Origin: a virus | Length of the DNA: 41,114 nucleotides | Virus record (IMG/VR): IMGVR_UViG_3300022839_000033 | Location: 1 to 41,114 of that record | Strand: one strand, 5' to 3' | In this document: positions 1-5,058 of the stretch, piece after piece | How positions within the stretch are numbered: the first letter of the stretch is position 1 | How the letters are laid out: every line of letters starts with the position of its first letter | Notes under the pieces: model-generated | Databases searched by the model: none | Seen by the model: the letters and a program-made list of their open reading frames with translations, nothing else | What the model was told of the DNA's origin: nothing | Program-made: the position numbers and the translations under genes

Positions 1-223
1 CTTTCAAACTTTTCCTAATTGAATTGACTCGATCCTTTGCCGACAAAACGCACTCCTGCCAAATAATTGGGTCTTGGAGCGCGTCGTTCAAGTCGATCTC
101 AAGATCACTAAGCAGCGAGAAAGCATAGTCTCCGCTTGGGATCTTTTGAGTCTTAGGTTTGTCTCCTAGGATCGAGTCAATAACTCGCTTAACATCTTTA
201 GATTCTATTTTTTTAACGGTCAT
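1..223 (-). CDS. Small early protein, cut by window start
   Basis: The reading frame starts at ATG 223 and is still open at position 1. The intact homologue at 38214-38447 has 77 residues, so only the last few codons are missing here. No domain is recognised. The protein is acidic and probably helical (the stretch DLEIDLNDAL is typical). Its start codon shares one base with the stop of the gene at 223-432 (TAATG arrangement), so it is translationally coupled within the early operon. The RecE-like nuclease gene would follow directly, as it does in the right copy. Confidence 0.8.
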   Translation of the reverse strand, partial: MTVKKIESKDVKRVIDSILGDKPKTQKIPSGDYAFSLLSDLEIDLNDALQDPIIWQECVLSAKDRVNSIRKSLK

Positions 224-432
224 TAATAACCTTCCTTTCGTAAATCTTGAGTGATTTCATTGATTCTTTCGGTATATCTGTATGGCAATCCTTCCTCTTC
301 TTCCTCTTCTTCCTCTTCTTCTTCTAACTTTGCATTTTCAGAGCATAATTCTATAAATTCCTCAAAGGTTTTCGGCCATTCTTCTGGATGAGTTTCAAAC
401 CATCCTAATGTGTAATCCAGTCCGTCAATCAT
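223..432 (-). CDS. Acidic small protein with poly-Glu tract
   Basis: This 69-residue frame starts at the ATG that overlaps the stop of the 185-residue gene, preceded by an AGGT element. A start at 450 is also open. The protein begins MIDGLDYTLGW and carries a run of 11 Glu encoded by GAA/GAG repeats. The right-end homologue has only 8 residues there (4 Glu, Gln, 3 Glu), which fits replication slippage in a coding microsatellite. No family is recognised. High acidity could suit a DNA-mimic or a flexible linker, but that is only inference. Confidence 0.7.
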   Translation of the reverse strand: MIDGLDYTLGWFETHPEEWPKTFEEFIELCSENAKLEEEEEEEEEEEGLPYRYTERINEITQDLRKEGY

Positions 433-982
433 TGCGCACAGACCTGTCATATGACCATGCGATATTATTAAGAGCTTCTTTAAGACTATATTCGCATTCT
501 GTTTTCGCTAATAAATTATCGTATATTTTAATAGCCTCCCTCGAAGCCAAAAAAGCAGCGCACAATGCTGTGACCTCTCCCTTTTCGTCAATAAAGGCTT
601 TTCTTTTTATATTTCTATTTATCGCTGCTTTGCCGCTAGCATTGTCGTAATATCTAAAACCCGAATGAATATCGTCAAAACTTCCCAGCTTATAAAAAGG
701 CTCAGAAGTATACCCGATTAGGTGTCGACTTTCGTTCCGCATGTCACCCTTCCAGACTATAACGTGTACTAAACTGGACATCTTTTCGAAACTAAAACAA
801 TAATCTGGATATTTATTATTTAGCCAAGTTTCAATCCTTTTAGACACGGGTTTGCCCTCATTTAATTCGATGAATCCTGCAAGCATCTCATGCCGTTTAA
901 TAAGCTCCGAGTCCCTGTTAATTTCTGCTTGAATCTCAAGGACTACTGCAATTTTTAATTGTTTATTTATTGTTTCAATCAT
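425..982 (-). CDS. Conserved early protein of unknown function (185 aa)
   Basis: I do not recognise this family. The N-terminal half looks helical (MIETINKQLKIAVVLEIQAEIN), and the central part has alternating strands around VHVIVWKGDMR and FRYYDNASGK. The C-terminal 50 residues are helical again. The homologue at 38640-39197 differs at only a few positions, so the protein is under constraint. It lies in the early operon one base downstream of the 55-codon gene and overlaps the following acidic gene. An AGGTG ribosome site lies just upstream of ATG 982. Confidence 0.75.
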   Translation of the reverse strand: MIETINKQLKIAVVLEIQAEINRDSELIKRHEMLAGFIELNEGKPVSKRIETWLNNKYPDYCFSFEKMSSLVHVIVWKGDMRNESRHLIGYTSEPFYKLGSFDDIHSGFRYYDNASGKAAINRNIKRKAFIDEKGEVTALCAAFLASREAIKIYDNLLAKTECEYSLKEALNNIAWSYDRSVRND

Positions 983-983
983 C

Positions 984-1151
984 TTAATTCACCTCATCCA
1001 CAAAAAACTCGCTCATCTGTTCGTCAAATTCTTTCTCGTCTAGATGGTCAAAGTTTTCACGTATTTTTCCCCAAGCATCCTCAAAAGATTCTGATTCTCC
1101 ATAAAAATCTAAAATATTCCCAGCCCAATCTTTAACGATAAATTTTCTCAT
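984..1151 (-). CDS. 55-residue early protein with WAGN motif
   Basis: This short frame begins MRKFIVKDWAGNILDF and ends at TAA 984-986. Its ATG overlaps the TGA of the secreted-protein gene (ATGA). The layout (short strand, WAGN turn, strand, then SFEDAWGKIRE helix and acidic tail) resembles a small protein family common in phages and of unknown function. That resemblance is from memory of the motif, not a search. The same gene is intact in the right copy (39199-39366) with near-identical protein, which supports it being real. Confidence 0.8.
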   Translation of the reverse strand: MRKFIVKDWAGNILDFYGESESFEDAWGKIRENFDHLDEKEFDEQMSEFFVDEVN

Positions 1152-1417
1152 CTTATTTGCTCCAGCGCCTTTTTAATGCGCTTATTTCTATTTTCTATTT
1201 TTTTAATTTCTTTTTTGGTATTTTTTGCATCTGCGATACAAGTTTGAGCCGCTACGATCGCGCCAGTGCGGCCATGTGCCACGTCTTTAGCCTCGGTGTC
1301 ACAGTTATACTTGACAGCTTGACGGACGATTGCGACGAGAGCGGTAAACTCTTTGTCCGTCATTCGCCCCAAAGCATAAGTATTAAACGAGATTAAGGTT
1401 AATAGTAATAATCTCAT
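1148..1417 (-). CDS. Small secreted early protein
   Basis: The 89-residue product starts with a clear Sec signal peptide: MR, then a leucine-rich core, then SFNTYA, with likely cleavage after Ala-15. The mature part is about 74 residues, contains two cysteines that could form a disulfide in the periplasm, and has a Lys-rich coiled C-terminus. Its ATG overlaps the stop of the clamp-like gene. An exported protein in the early replication operon is unusual; superinfection exclusion or envelope modification is possible, but nothing in the sequence proves it. The right-end homologue keeps the signal peptide and both cysteines. Confidence 0.8.
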   Translation of the reverse strand: MRLLLLTLISFNTYALGRMTDKEFTALVAIVRQAVKYNCDTEAKDVAHGRTGAIVAAQTCIADAKNTKKEIKKIENRNKRIKKALEQIR

Positions 1418-1959
1418 TTTGATGCTCTCATTGGCATTAATACGCCGTTATTACCGTTAAAACTAACTGACATAGGGCTTAACTTACTAGTGGTGTCGAT
1501 CTCCAAAATGCATTGGTCTGATAGTTTGTTATCGCGCATCGACTCACATAATTGAGCCAATAAAAAGGGATTAAAACTTATTTTATGGTTTACATTTGTC
1601 GGCATTACTCTAGACGTGTCGGGGTAATCACCGACAATGCGCTCAAGTATGACTCCTGTAAGACCAACACATAACTCAATTTTGCCATTGTCATGCATTT
1701 TGATAACCCATACACATTTTTTATTACCAGCGTAGAGTAGCTTAAGCATTTTTACAGAATCTGGCTGTATTATATACGGATGATTAAGTTTTAGTCCCTC
1801 GGGGATGTCGAGATAAACTATAGCTAGAGCATGACCGTCTGTAGCACGCATTCTGAGCTTGTCGTTAACAATATCAAGGCATACTCCAGTTAATGAGTAT
1901 CTCATTTGATCTTTTGAAGCCTGTTTTTGCATATTTATTATTGATGTTATTAATTGCAT
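1414..1959 (-). CDS. Shortened beta sliding-clamp-like protein
   Basis: At 181 residues this is half the length of a bacterial DnaN (about 366). Its order of motifs matches DnaN domain II followed by the end of domain III. The frame has MRYSLTGVCLDI (cf. VRYYLNGMLFE), ATDGHALA at 39-46 (cf. ATDGHRLA), GDYPDTSRVMP at 110-120 (cf. GRFPDYRRVLP) and LMPMR at 174-178 (cf. VMPMR at the DnaN C-terminus). Domain I and the first half of domain III appear absent. Residues lining the DnaN peptide-binding pocket (Thr, Gly, His and Leu of TDGHxL; Pro; Arg-Val; Met of MPMR) are kept. It could form a non-standard ring or act as a binding decoy; both are inference. Confidence 0.8.
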   Translation of the reverse strand: MQLITSIINMQKQASKDQMRYSLTGVCLDIVNDKLRMRATDGHALAIVYLDIPEGLKLNHPYIIQPDSVKMLKLLYAGNKKCVWVIKMHDNGKIELCVGLTGVILERIVGDYPDTSRVMPTNVNHKISFNPFLLAQLCESMRDNKLSDQCILEIDTTSKLSPMSVSFNGNNGVLMPMRASK

Positions 1960-2012
1960 TATATTTCCTTATTGCCTGATTATAACGTAATCATTAGCAT
2001 TGCTTAATTAAG
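1960..2012 (-). promoter_or_regulatory. Promoter/operator module before clamp-like gene
   Basis: Read leftward, it holds a conserved block close to TTAATTAAGCAATGCTAA, a TATAAT -10 box (1979-1984 on the + strand as ATTATA), a dyad TGATTA-5 nt-TAATCA (1977-1993) covering that box, the block CAGGCAATAAGGA and the ribosome site TAAGGAAA, ending at the ATG. The same module recurs at 2981-3034, 40178-40232 and 40885-40937. A dyad on the -10 box suggests a repressor site. The -35 box is poor. Confidence 0.65.
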
Positions 2013-2023
2013 TGGTATTTTTG

Positions 2024-2056
2024 TTTATTTATTGTTTATTTATTATTTATTTATTG
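2024..2056. repeat. Three tandem 11-bp AT repeats
   Basis: TTTATTTATTG, TTTATTTATTA and TTTATTTATTG follow without gaps. The tract lies between the 87-codon gene and the clamp promoter and is absent from the right copy, so it marks the variable segment. Confidence 0.9.
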
Positions 2057-2062
2057 TTTTGC

Positions 2063-2326
2063 TTATTTTAATTGCTCTCCATACACAATTGAACTCAATT
2101 GTGAATCGGTGAGGCTGTCTAAAACATGCGGCTTTTTGTCTAAATCATAAAAGTCGGACTCTGGAATATCCAAAAAATTATTGCGCATCATCCAATTGGT
2201 TAAATTTTGAACCATCTCATTACGATCTGAGCCGCAATCATCCCATGTTGTCAGGATATCTGCGGCAAGCCTCTGGGCGTCCTTACGGGATTGGAAAAAT
2301 TTGTGGTGTATTGTTTTTTTGTTCAT
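2063..2326 (-). CDS. Strain-variable small early protein (87 aa)
   Basis: The product begins MNKKTIHHKFFQSRKDAQRL and is otherwise helical and acidic. No family is recognised. The ATG overlaps the TGA of the upstream gene (ATGA), so it is coupled. The right-end copy of this region lacks this gene completely and places the clamp promoter directly after the preceding gene. It is therefore an accessory cargo gene present in one haplotype and not the other. Confidence 0.7.
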   Translation of the reverse strand: MNKKTIHHKFFQSRKDAQRLAADILTTWDDCGSDRNEMVQNLTNWMMRNNFLDIPESDFYDLDKKPHVLDSLTDSQLSSIVYGEQLK

Positions 2327-2679
2327 TTGATTACTCCCAGTAGTTCGTCGTCTACGCCGAGGTTTTCCAAGGCCAGTGCAAAAGGCTGCACGCCTTGGTC
2401 ACAACGAAGCATGAGCTTGTAGGCTTCCTTTATGAAACTTTGTAATGCTGCGGGATTTTGCACGCCTTCCAACGCATTCACACACTCGACGATGCGAGCG
2501 GCGTTTGCTTCGGCATGGTAAGGTACGTCGTTATGCTCGCGCGCCCAATAGGAGTCGCTCAGTTGGAAGATATTAACGGAGCGGTCTCCTTCTTTTGCTT
2601 GGATGCAGTTATTTTCATGTGTCGCTACCGTGTTGCGGTTATATGTCCAAGGCGTTGGAGTATGTTTTGTTCTGCTCAT
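2323..2679 (-). CDS. Conserved phage protein, HTPxPW...ANAARIVECVNA type
   Basis: The 118-residue product starts MSRTKHTPTPWTYNRN and has EANAARIVECVNALEG in its centre. This combination belongs to a widespread group of small phage proteins of unknown function (recalled from motif, not searched). A strong AGAGGTG ribosome site lies 7 bases before ATG 2679, within the end of the previous gene. The homologue at 40221-40619 has extra residues (DEGVQPDGSNMC region) before the C-terminus and a different tail, so the C-terminal 25 residues are the variable part. Confidence 0.8.
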   Translation of the reverse strand: MSRTKHTPTPWTYNRNTVATHENNCIQAKEGDRSVNIFQLSDSYWAREHNDVPYHAEANAARIVECVNALEGVQNPAALQSFIKEAYKLMLRCDQGVQPFALALENLGVDDELLGVIK

Positions 2680-2680
2680 C

Positions 2681-2980
2681 TTAATTCACCTCTATGAATT
2701 CGAGACTATAAGTTTCGTCGTCGTCTATTTCGCCGCCGGTAACTGTGTACCATGCGACCAAAAAGTCGCCATTATCGGCGTCAATAGTAGATGCAGCCCA
2801 TCTATCGGGATTAACTGCATCGCTTTTGTAAGTGGGCTCACAATGGCGCGATAACAGTCGATTAATCGTAGCGGCTCCGTAGATTGCAATGGCGGCGTCT
2901 TTATACAAGCGTCTAAAGCTTGACGGTTGATCATTAGATGCCTGTATTTGGGATGTTATTTGGGATGTTTTTGATTGCAT
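2681..2980 (-). CDS. First early-operon protein (99 aa), unknown function
   Basis: This is the first gene after the main leftward promoter. It starts MQSKTSQITSQIQASND, an N-terminus shared in pattern with the clamp-like protein (MQLITSIINMQKQASKD). After that the proteins are unrelated. The body has IAIYGAATINRLLSRH and a C-terminal acidic stretch with WYTVTGGEIDDDETYSLEF. The right-end homologue lacks 12 residues (QPSSFRRLYKDA) after the leader-like part. No function is recognised. The ribosome site TAAGGAGA is 6 bases upstream of the ATG. Confidence 0.75.
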   Translation of the reverse strand: MQSKTSQITSQIQASNDQPSSFRRLYKDAAIAIYGAATINRLLSRHCEPTYKSDAVNPDRWAASTIDADNGDFLVAWYTVTGGEIDDDETYSLEFIEVN

Positions 2981-3034
2981 TTGTATCTCCTTATTGCCTG
3001 ATCATTATAAGATCATTAGCATTGCTTACTTAAG
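2981..3034 (-). promoter_or_regulatory. Main leftward early promoter/operator module
   Basis: Read leftward: TTAAGTAAGCAATGCTAA, then a dyad TGATC-7 nt-GATCA (2999-3015) enclosing a perfect TATAAT (+ strand ATTATA at 3004-3009), then CAGGCAATAAGGAGA and the ATG at 2980. It is the same module as at 1960-2012. It lies upstream of the whole early operon and is likely its main, repressible promoter. Confidence 0.7.
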
Positions 3035-3199
3035 GCGTAATATGATGGGCATTTAACTATATGTCAATATAAAAATAATAAAAAAATTGTATGGTCATTT
3101 ATGGTAATAAAAATAACGTATTGGAATCAAAATTTAATCATTCAGCAAGCAATTTGAAGCATTTTGAATCATATCGAATAATAATAATTGTATATATAT

Positions 3200-3222
3200 A
3201 GAGAGGATCATCTGCGCTCTCT
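3200..3222. repeat. Inverted repeat at end of shared region
   Basis: AGAGAG at 3200-3205 and CTCTCT at 3217-3222 can pair around an 11-base loop. The right copy of the terminal redundancy stops inside this element, at GATCATC. Confidence 0.5.
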
Positions 3223-3243
3223 CGATTAGTCCAGAGATTTATA

Positions 3244-3328
3244 TAGCGTGATTAAGAGATTACCAGCCTACCAGAGACCCTCTATTACTAATAAGGATTG
3301 TACTAGAGTTTATTTATTAGCGTGATTA
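3244..3328. repeat. Two copies of an 11-bp direct repeat
   Basis: TAGCGTGATTA occurs at 3244-3254 and again at 3318-3328, 74 bp apart (about seven helical turns). Both sit in gene-free AT-rich DNA. They could be binding sites for a replication or regulatory protein. The remainder of 3035-3435 shows no credible gene. Confidence 0.5.
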
Positions 3329-3435
3329 TAATATAGCCAGTCTGCCATGTGTTGTCACCATACTACTAAGTATAGGTTTTAATGTTTTAAATTGTGAAAC
3401 ACACATTTTTCCCAACTTAACCTACTATCGATTAA

Positions 3436-3473
3436 ATAGATACATCTAATTATATCTATCGTTTTAAACGATA
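3436..3473. promoter_or_regulatory. Cluster of palindromes, operator-like
   Basis: TATCGTTT and AAACGATA form a perfect 8-bp inverted repeat around one T (3457-3473). Just before it, ATAGATA and TATCTAT form another inverted repeat ending at 3459, sharing bases with the first. A one-base spacer is too short for an RNA hairpin, so a dimeric protein site is the better reading. Confidence 0.5.
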
Positions 3474-3649
3474 CATACACCACTATCCAAGGTATTTTTA
3501 TAGCTATAAATAACCCCTTTTTTAAGTATTAATCCACTATTTTCTTTACCTAGATAAGATATGCGAATATAAGCTAACCCCTTAATATAGTTGCCATAAT
3601 CAACCCTTCTAACCTCTATTTTATAGTGATGTATATGGTATGCATCCCA

Positions 3650-3681
3650 ACACAACAGATTTTAATCCAGACACAACAGAT
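3650..3681. repeat. Paired 11-bp direct repeat, 21-bp spacing
   Basis: ACACAACAGAT is found at 3650-3660 and 3671-3681. The centre-to-centre distance is 21 bp, exactly two helical turns, so a protein could bind both on one face. The surrounding 3474-3804 has only a weak 63-codon frame that I do not call. Confidence 0.55.
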
Positions 3682-3727
3682 CATAAAATAGAAGAGATAA
3701 AAGATAGAAATATCCCCCTCTATAATA

Positions 3728-3760
3728 TTTTTTTTTACAGTTTTTTTCACAGTTTTTTTT
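3728..3760. repeat. Three spaced T-tracts
   Basis: Runs of 9, 7 and 8 T (3728-3736, 3741-3747, 3753-3760) are separated by ACAG or CACAG and start 13 and 12 bases apart. Phased A/T tracts can bend DNA and are common near origins, though this spacing is a little longer than one turn. Confidence 0.45.
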
Positions 3761-3804
3761 ACAATTCCATACTAAAACCTCAGCTTGTCATCTAGAATAT
3801 GTAA

Positions 3805-3834
3805 TTGATTTAAAAGGGTAAAAAATGCTCTAAT
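3805..3834 (+). promoter_or_regulatory. Putative rightward promoter
   Basis: TTGATT (3805-3810), an 18-base spacer and TCTAAT (3829-3834) fit a sigma70-type promoter reading toward the gene at 3916. Both boxes are one or two bases off consensus. Confidence 0.4.
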
Positions 3835-3915
3835 GCCATTTAAACAGTAGTAGAGATTTAAAGTGTACTTTTTCATCAATGACAACTTCTAATTTGATAG
3901 ATGAGGGTTTTTTAC

Positions 3916-4233
3916 ATGGATAAGTGTTTGTTTTTATTGAGGAGAAGGCAGAAGATTAGGAACCATTGTGGGTATCTGAGGAAGAAGGGGGTGTTTATAC
4001 GGCCGCAAGAACTCATAAAATACCTACCTAAGAACTACGTTAAGGGAGATGTGCTTTGTAGTAGGGATGGATCTTGGGAGCTTAATACTCTCTGCTGGAA
4101 GAGTAAGGAATGGTTCTACCTTCAAAAGGCTAAGGATGGTTGTCATCTATATAAGTCTGGTGATCTCTGGTACTCAAAGAAACATAAGGGAGTCTGGAGG
4201 ACTAGAGAGGATGCTGTTCAAGAAATTAGCTAA
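3916..4233 (+). CDS. Basic small protein (105 aa), unknown function
   Basis: I start at ATG 3916 because GAGGG lies 8 bases upstream; an upstream ATG at 3901 is also in frame but has no such site. The product is basic and aromatic-rich, with RRRQKIRNHCGYLRKKG near the start and repeated Trp-Tyr stretches (ELNTLCWKSKEWFYLQKA, DLWYSKKHKGVWRT). No family is recognised; a nucleic-acid-binding role is possible from the charge. Its stop codon lies within a triple 12-bp repeat. Confidence 0.6.
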   Translation: MDKCLFLLRRRQKIRNHCGYLRKKGVFIRPQELIKYLPKNYVKGDVLCSRDGSWELNTLCWKSKEWFYLQKAKDGCHLYKSGDLWYSKKHKGVWRTREDAVQEIS

Positions 4234-4255
4234 GAAATTAGTTAAGAAATTAGTT
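4220..4255. repeat. Three tandem 12-bp repeats at convergent gene ends
   Basis: AAGAAATTAGCT is followed by two copies of AAGAAATTAGTT. The rightward gene stops inside the first boundary (4231-4233) and the leftward gene at 4242-4244, so the repeat supplies the stop codons on both strands. Confidence 0.9.
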
Positions 4256-4481
4256 TATGTTGAATTAGATATTCCTCATACATGTTAAAGAGGTCTTCGG
4301 TGGACTGGTAGGGTGGTGATAAGGTGTCCCTCCATAGATCAAACATGGCTCGTGATACGCTGACTATTTCAGTAGGTGACTTATGTGCTAGAGACATATT
4401 TGCATTGTAGACCTTGTTGAATGCCTCGAATTTCTTTGCTGTCTTTTGGACTATGGGTTTTGATAATTGCTTTTTCCACAT
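4242..4481 (-). CDS. Small leftward protein (79 aa), possibly leaderless
   Basis: The product MWKKQLSKPIVQKTAKKF... is helical and has no recognised domain. No ribosome site precedes ATG 4481, but TATAAT on the - strand (+ strand ATTATA at 4494-4499) lies 12 bases upstream, so the transcript would start within a few bases of the ATG. It diverges from the 55-residue gene and converges on the 105-residue gene. The composition looks protein-like, but support is limited. Confidence 0.5.
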   Translation of the reverse strand: MWKKQLSKPIVQKTAKKFEAFNKVYNANMSLAHKSPTEIVSVSRAMFDLWRDTLSPPYQSTEDLFNMYEEYLIQHKLIS

Positions 4482-4489
4482 GTTATAAT
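4460..4489 (+). promoter_or_regulatory. Strong rightward promoter
   Basis: TTGATA (4460-4465), an 18-base spacer and a perfect TATAAT (4484-4489) lie 30 bases before the ATG at 4520. It overlaps the start of the leftward gene, and a second TATAAT on the opposite strand is at 4494-4499, so the two promoters are face to face. Confidence 0.65.
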
Positions 4490-4519
4490 GTATATTATAT
4501 TAAGAGGAGATTTTCATTT

Positions 4520-4687
4520 ATGAAATGTAAAAAAACACCAAACAAAGTTATGCCTAAAGGTAAATCTGGTGGCGGTTCTTATTCTGTTAAGGGTCCTAAG
4601 GGTGCTGTTAAAGTAACTGGCAAAAAGAAAATGCCTGCTGCTAAAAAATCAACAATCCAATCTAAAATCGAAAAAGCTAAATTTTAA
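4520..4687 (+). CDS. Very basic 55-residue protein
   Basis: I start at ATG 4520, preceded by AGAGGAG at good spacing and the promoter at 4460-4489; the longer upstream frame reads through the promoter and is rejected. The product MKCKKTPNKVMPKGKSGGG... is about a quarter Lys, rich in Gly, Pro and Ala, and ends in a Lys-rich helix (STIQSKIEKAKF). It resembles histone-like tails in composition only. A nucleic-acid-binding or condensing role is possible. It is isolated as a single-gene unit, with its own promoter and a hairpin after the stop. Confidence 0.7.
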   Translation: MKCKKTPNKVMPKGKSGGGSYSVKGPKGAVKVTGKKKMPAAKKSTIQSKIEKAKF

Positions 4688-4691
4688 TTAT

Positions 4692-4709
4692 GGGGGGCTT
4701 CGGCCTCCT
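4692..4709. terminator. UUCG-tetraloop hairpin between convergent genes
   Basis: A 7-bp GC-rich stem closes a C(TTCG)G tetraloop at 4698-4703. It sits directly after the 55-residue gene and overlaps the stop of the leftward gene at 4708. No T-run follows on either strand, so it may be a weak bidirectional terminator or an mRNA end-protecting hairpin. Confidence 0.55.
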
Positions 4710-4971
4710 ATCTAACTTCTATATAATTAATTTCATTTATTTCCCTCTGCAGTCTGGTCGTTAGTTTACGAACGTCATCTGCATAGAACCTACGTAGAGC
4801 CTTCTGGTTACTATATTTGCTTTGCCGCTCAGCCTCTACATCGTACTCATTAACCTTGTCCCACATCTCCATCATTATAAAACTTATCCTCATCGACAAA
4901 GTCTTAACAAGTATCTTGTTGTCTTCTATTTGTTTTTCTGTCTGTTTTTCTGTCTGTTTTTCTATTTCCAT
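4708..4971 (-). CDS. Small helical protein, leaderless (87 aa)
   Basis: The product begins MEIEKQTEKQTEKQIEDN, with a short tandem TEKQ repeat, and continues as a long predicted helix with charged heptads up to EINEINYIEVR. No domain is recognised. A TTG start at 4983 is also open, but the promoter -10 box covers it. The start at 4971 lies only about 8 bases after the -10 box, with no ribosome site, which fits a leaderless message. Confidence 0.6.
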   Translation of the reverse strand: MEIEKQTEKQTEKQIEDNKILVKTLSMRISFIMMEMWDKVNEYDVEAERQSKYSNQKALRRFYADDVRKLTTRLQREINEINYIEVR

Positions 4972-4979
4972 TACGGTGC

Positions 4980-5009
4980 ACAATAAGATTTATATATATT
5001 TTGTGTCAA
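4980..5009 (-). promoter_or_regulatory. Leftward promoter with consensus -35
   Basis: On the - strand TTGACA (+ strand TGTCAA 5004-5009), an 18-base spacer and TATTGT (4980-4985) precede the ATG at 4971 by 8 bases. Confidence 0.6.
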
Positions 5010-5058
5010 GGCTTTCTTTTATATTTGTTTGTAGGTATGTTTTCCAAGTGGGGAAAAT

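Larger units (their letters stand above)
1..3212. repeat. Left copy of divergent terminal redundancy
   Basis: This segment matches 38225-41114 in the same orientation and gene order. Position 1 aligns with 38225 and position 3212 with the last base, 41114, so the homology runs off both window ends. The copies differ by scattered, mostly synonymous substitutions and by indels. The left copy alone has an 87-codon gene and flanking AT-rich repeats (about 2020-2326), 12 extra codons in the gene at 2681-2980, and 3 extra Glu codons in the gene at 223-432. True direct terminal repeats are normally identical, so two strain variants joined by assembly across a circular map is the favoured reading. 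Confidence 0.9.

Noticed and set aside
3464-3655. 63-codon leftward ORF in the AT-rich region
   Set aside because: It needs a TTG start, has no ribosome site or promoter, overlaps a palindrome at its end, and the composition is what AT-rich DNA gives by chance.
4421-4519. Upstream extension of the basic 55-residue gene
   Set aside because: It runs through the TTGATA/TATAAT promoter and the start of the opposite gene; the ATG at 4520 has AGAGGAG upstream.
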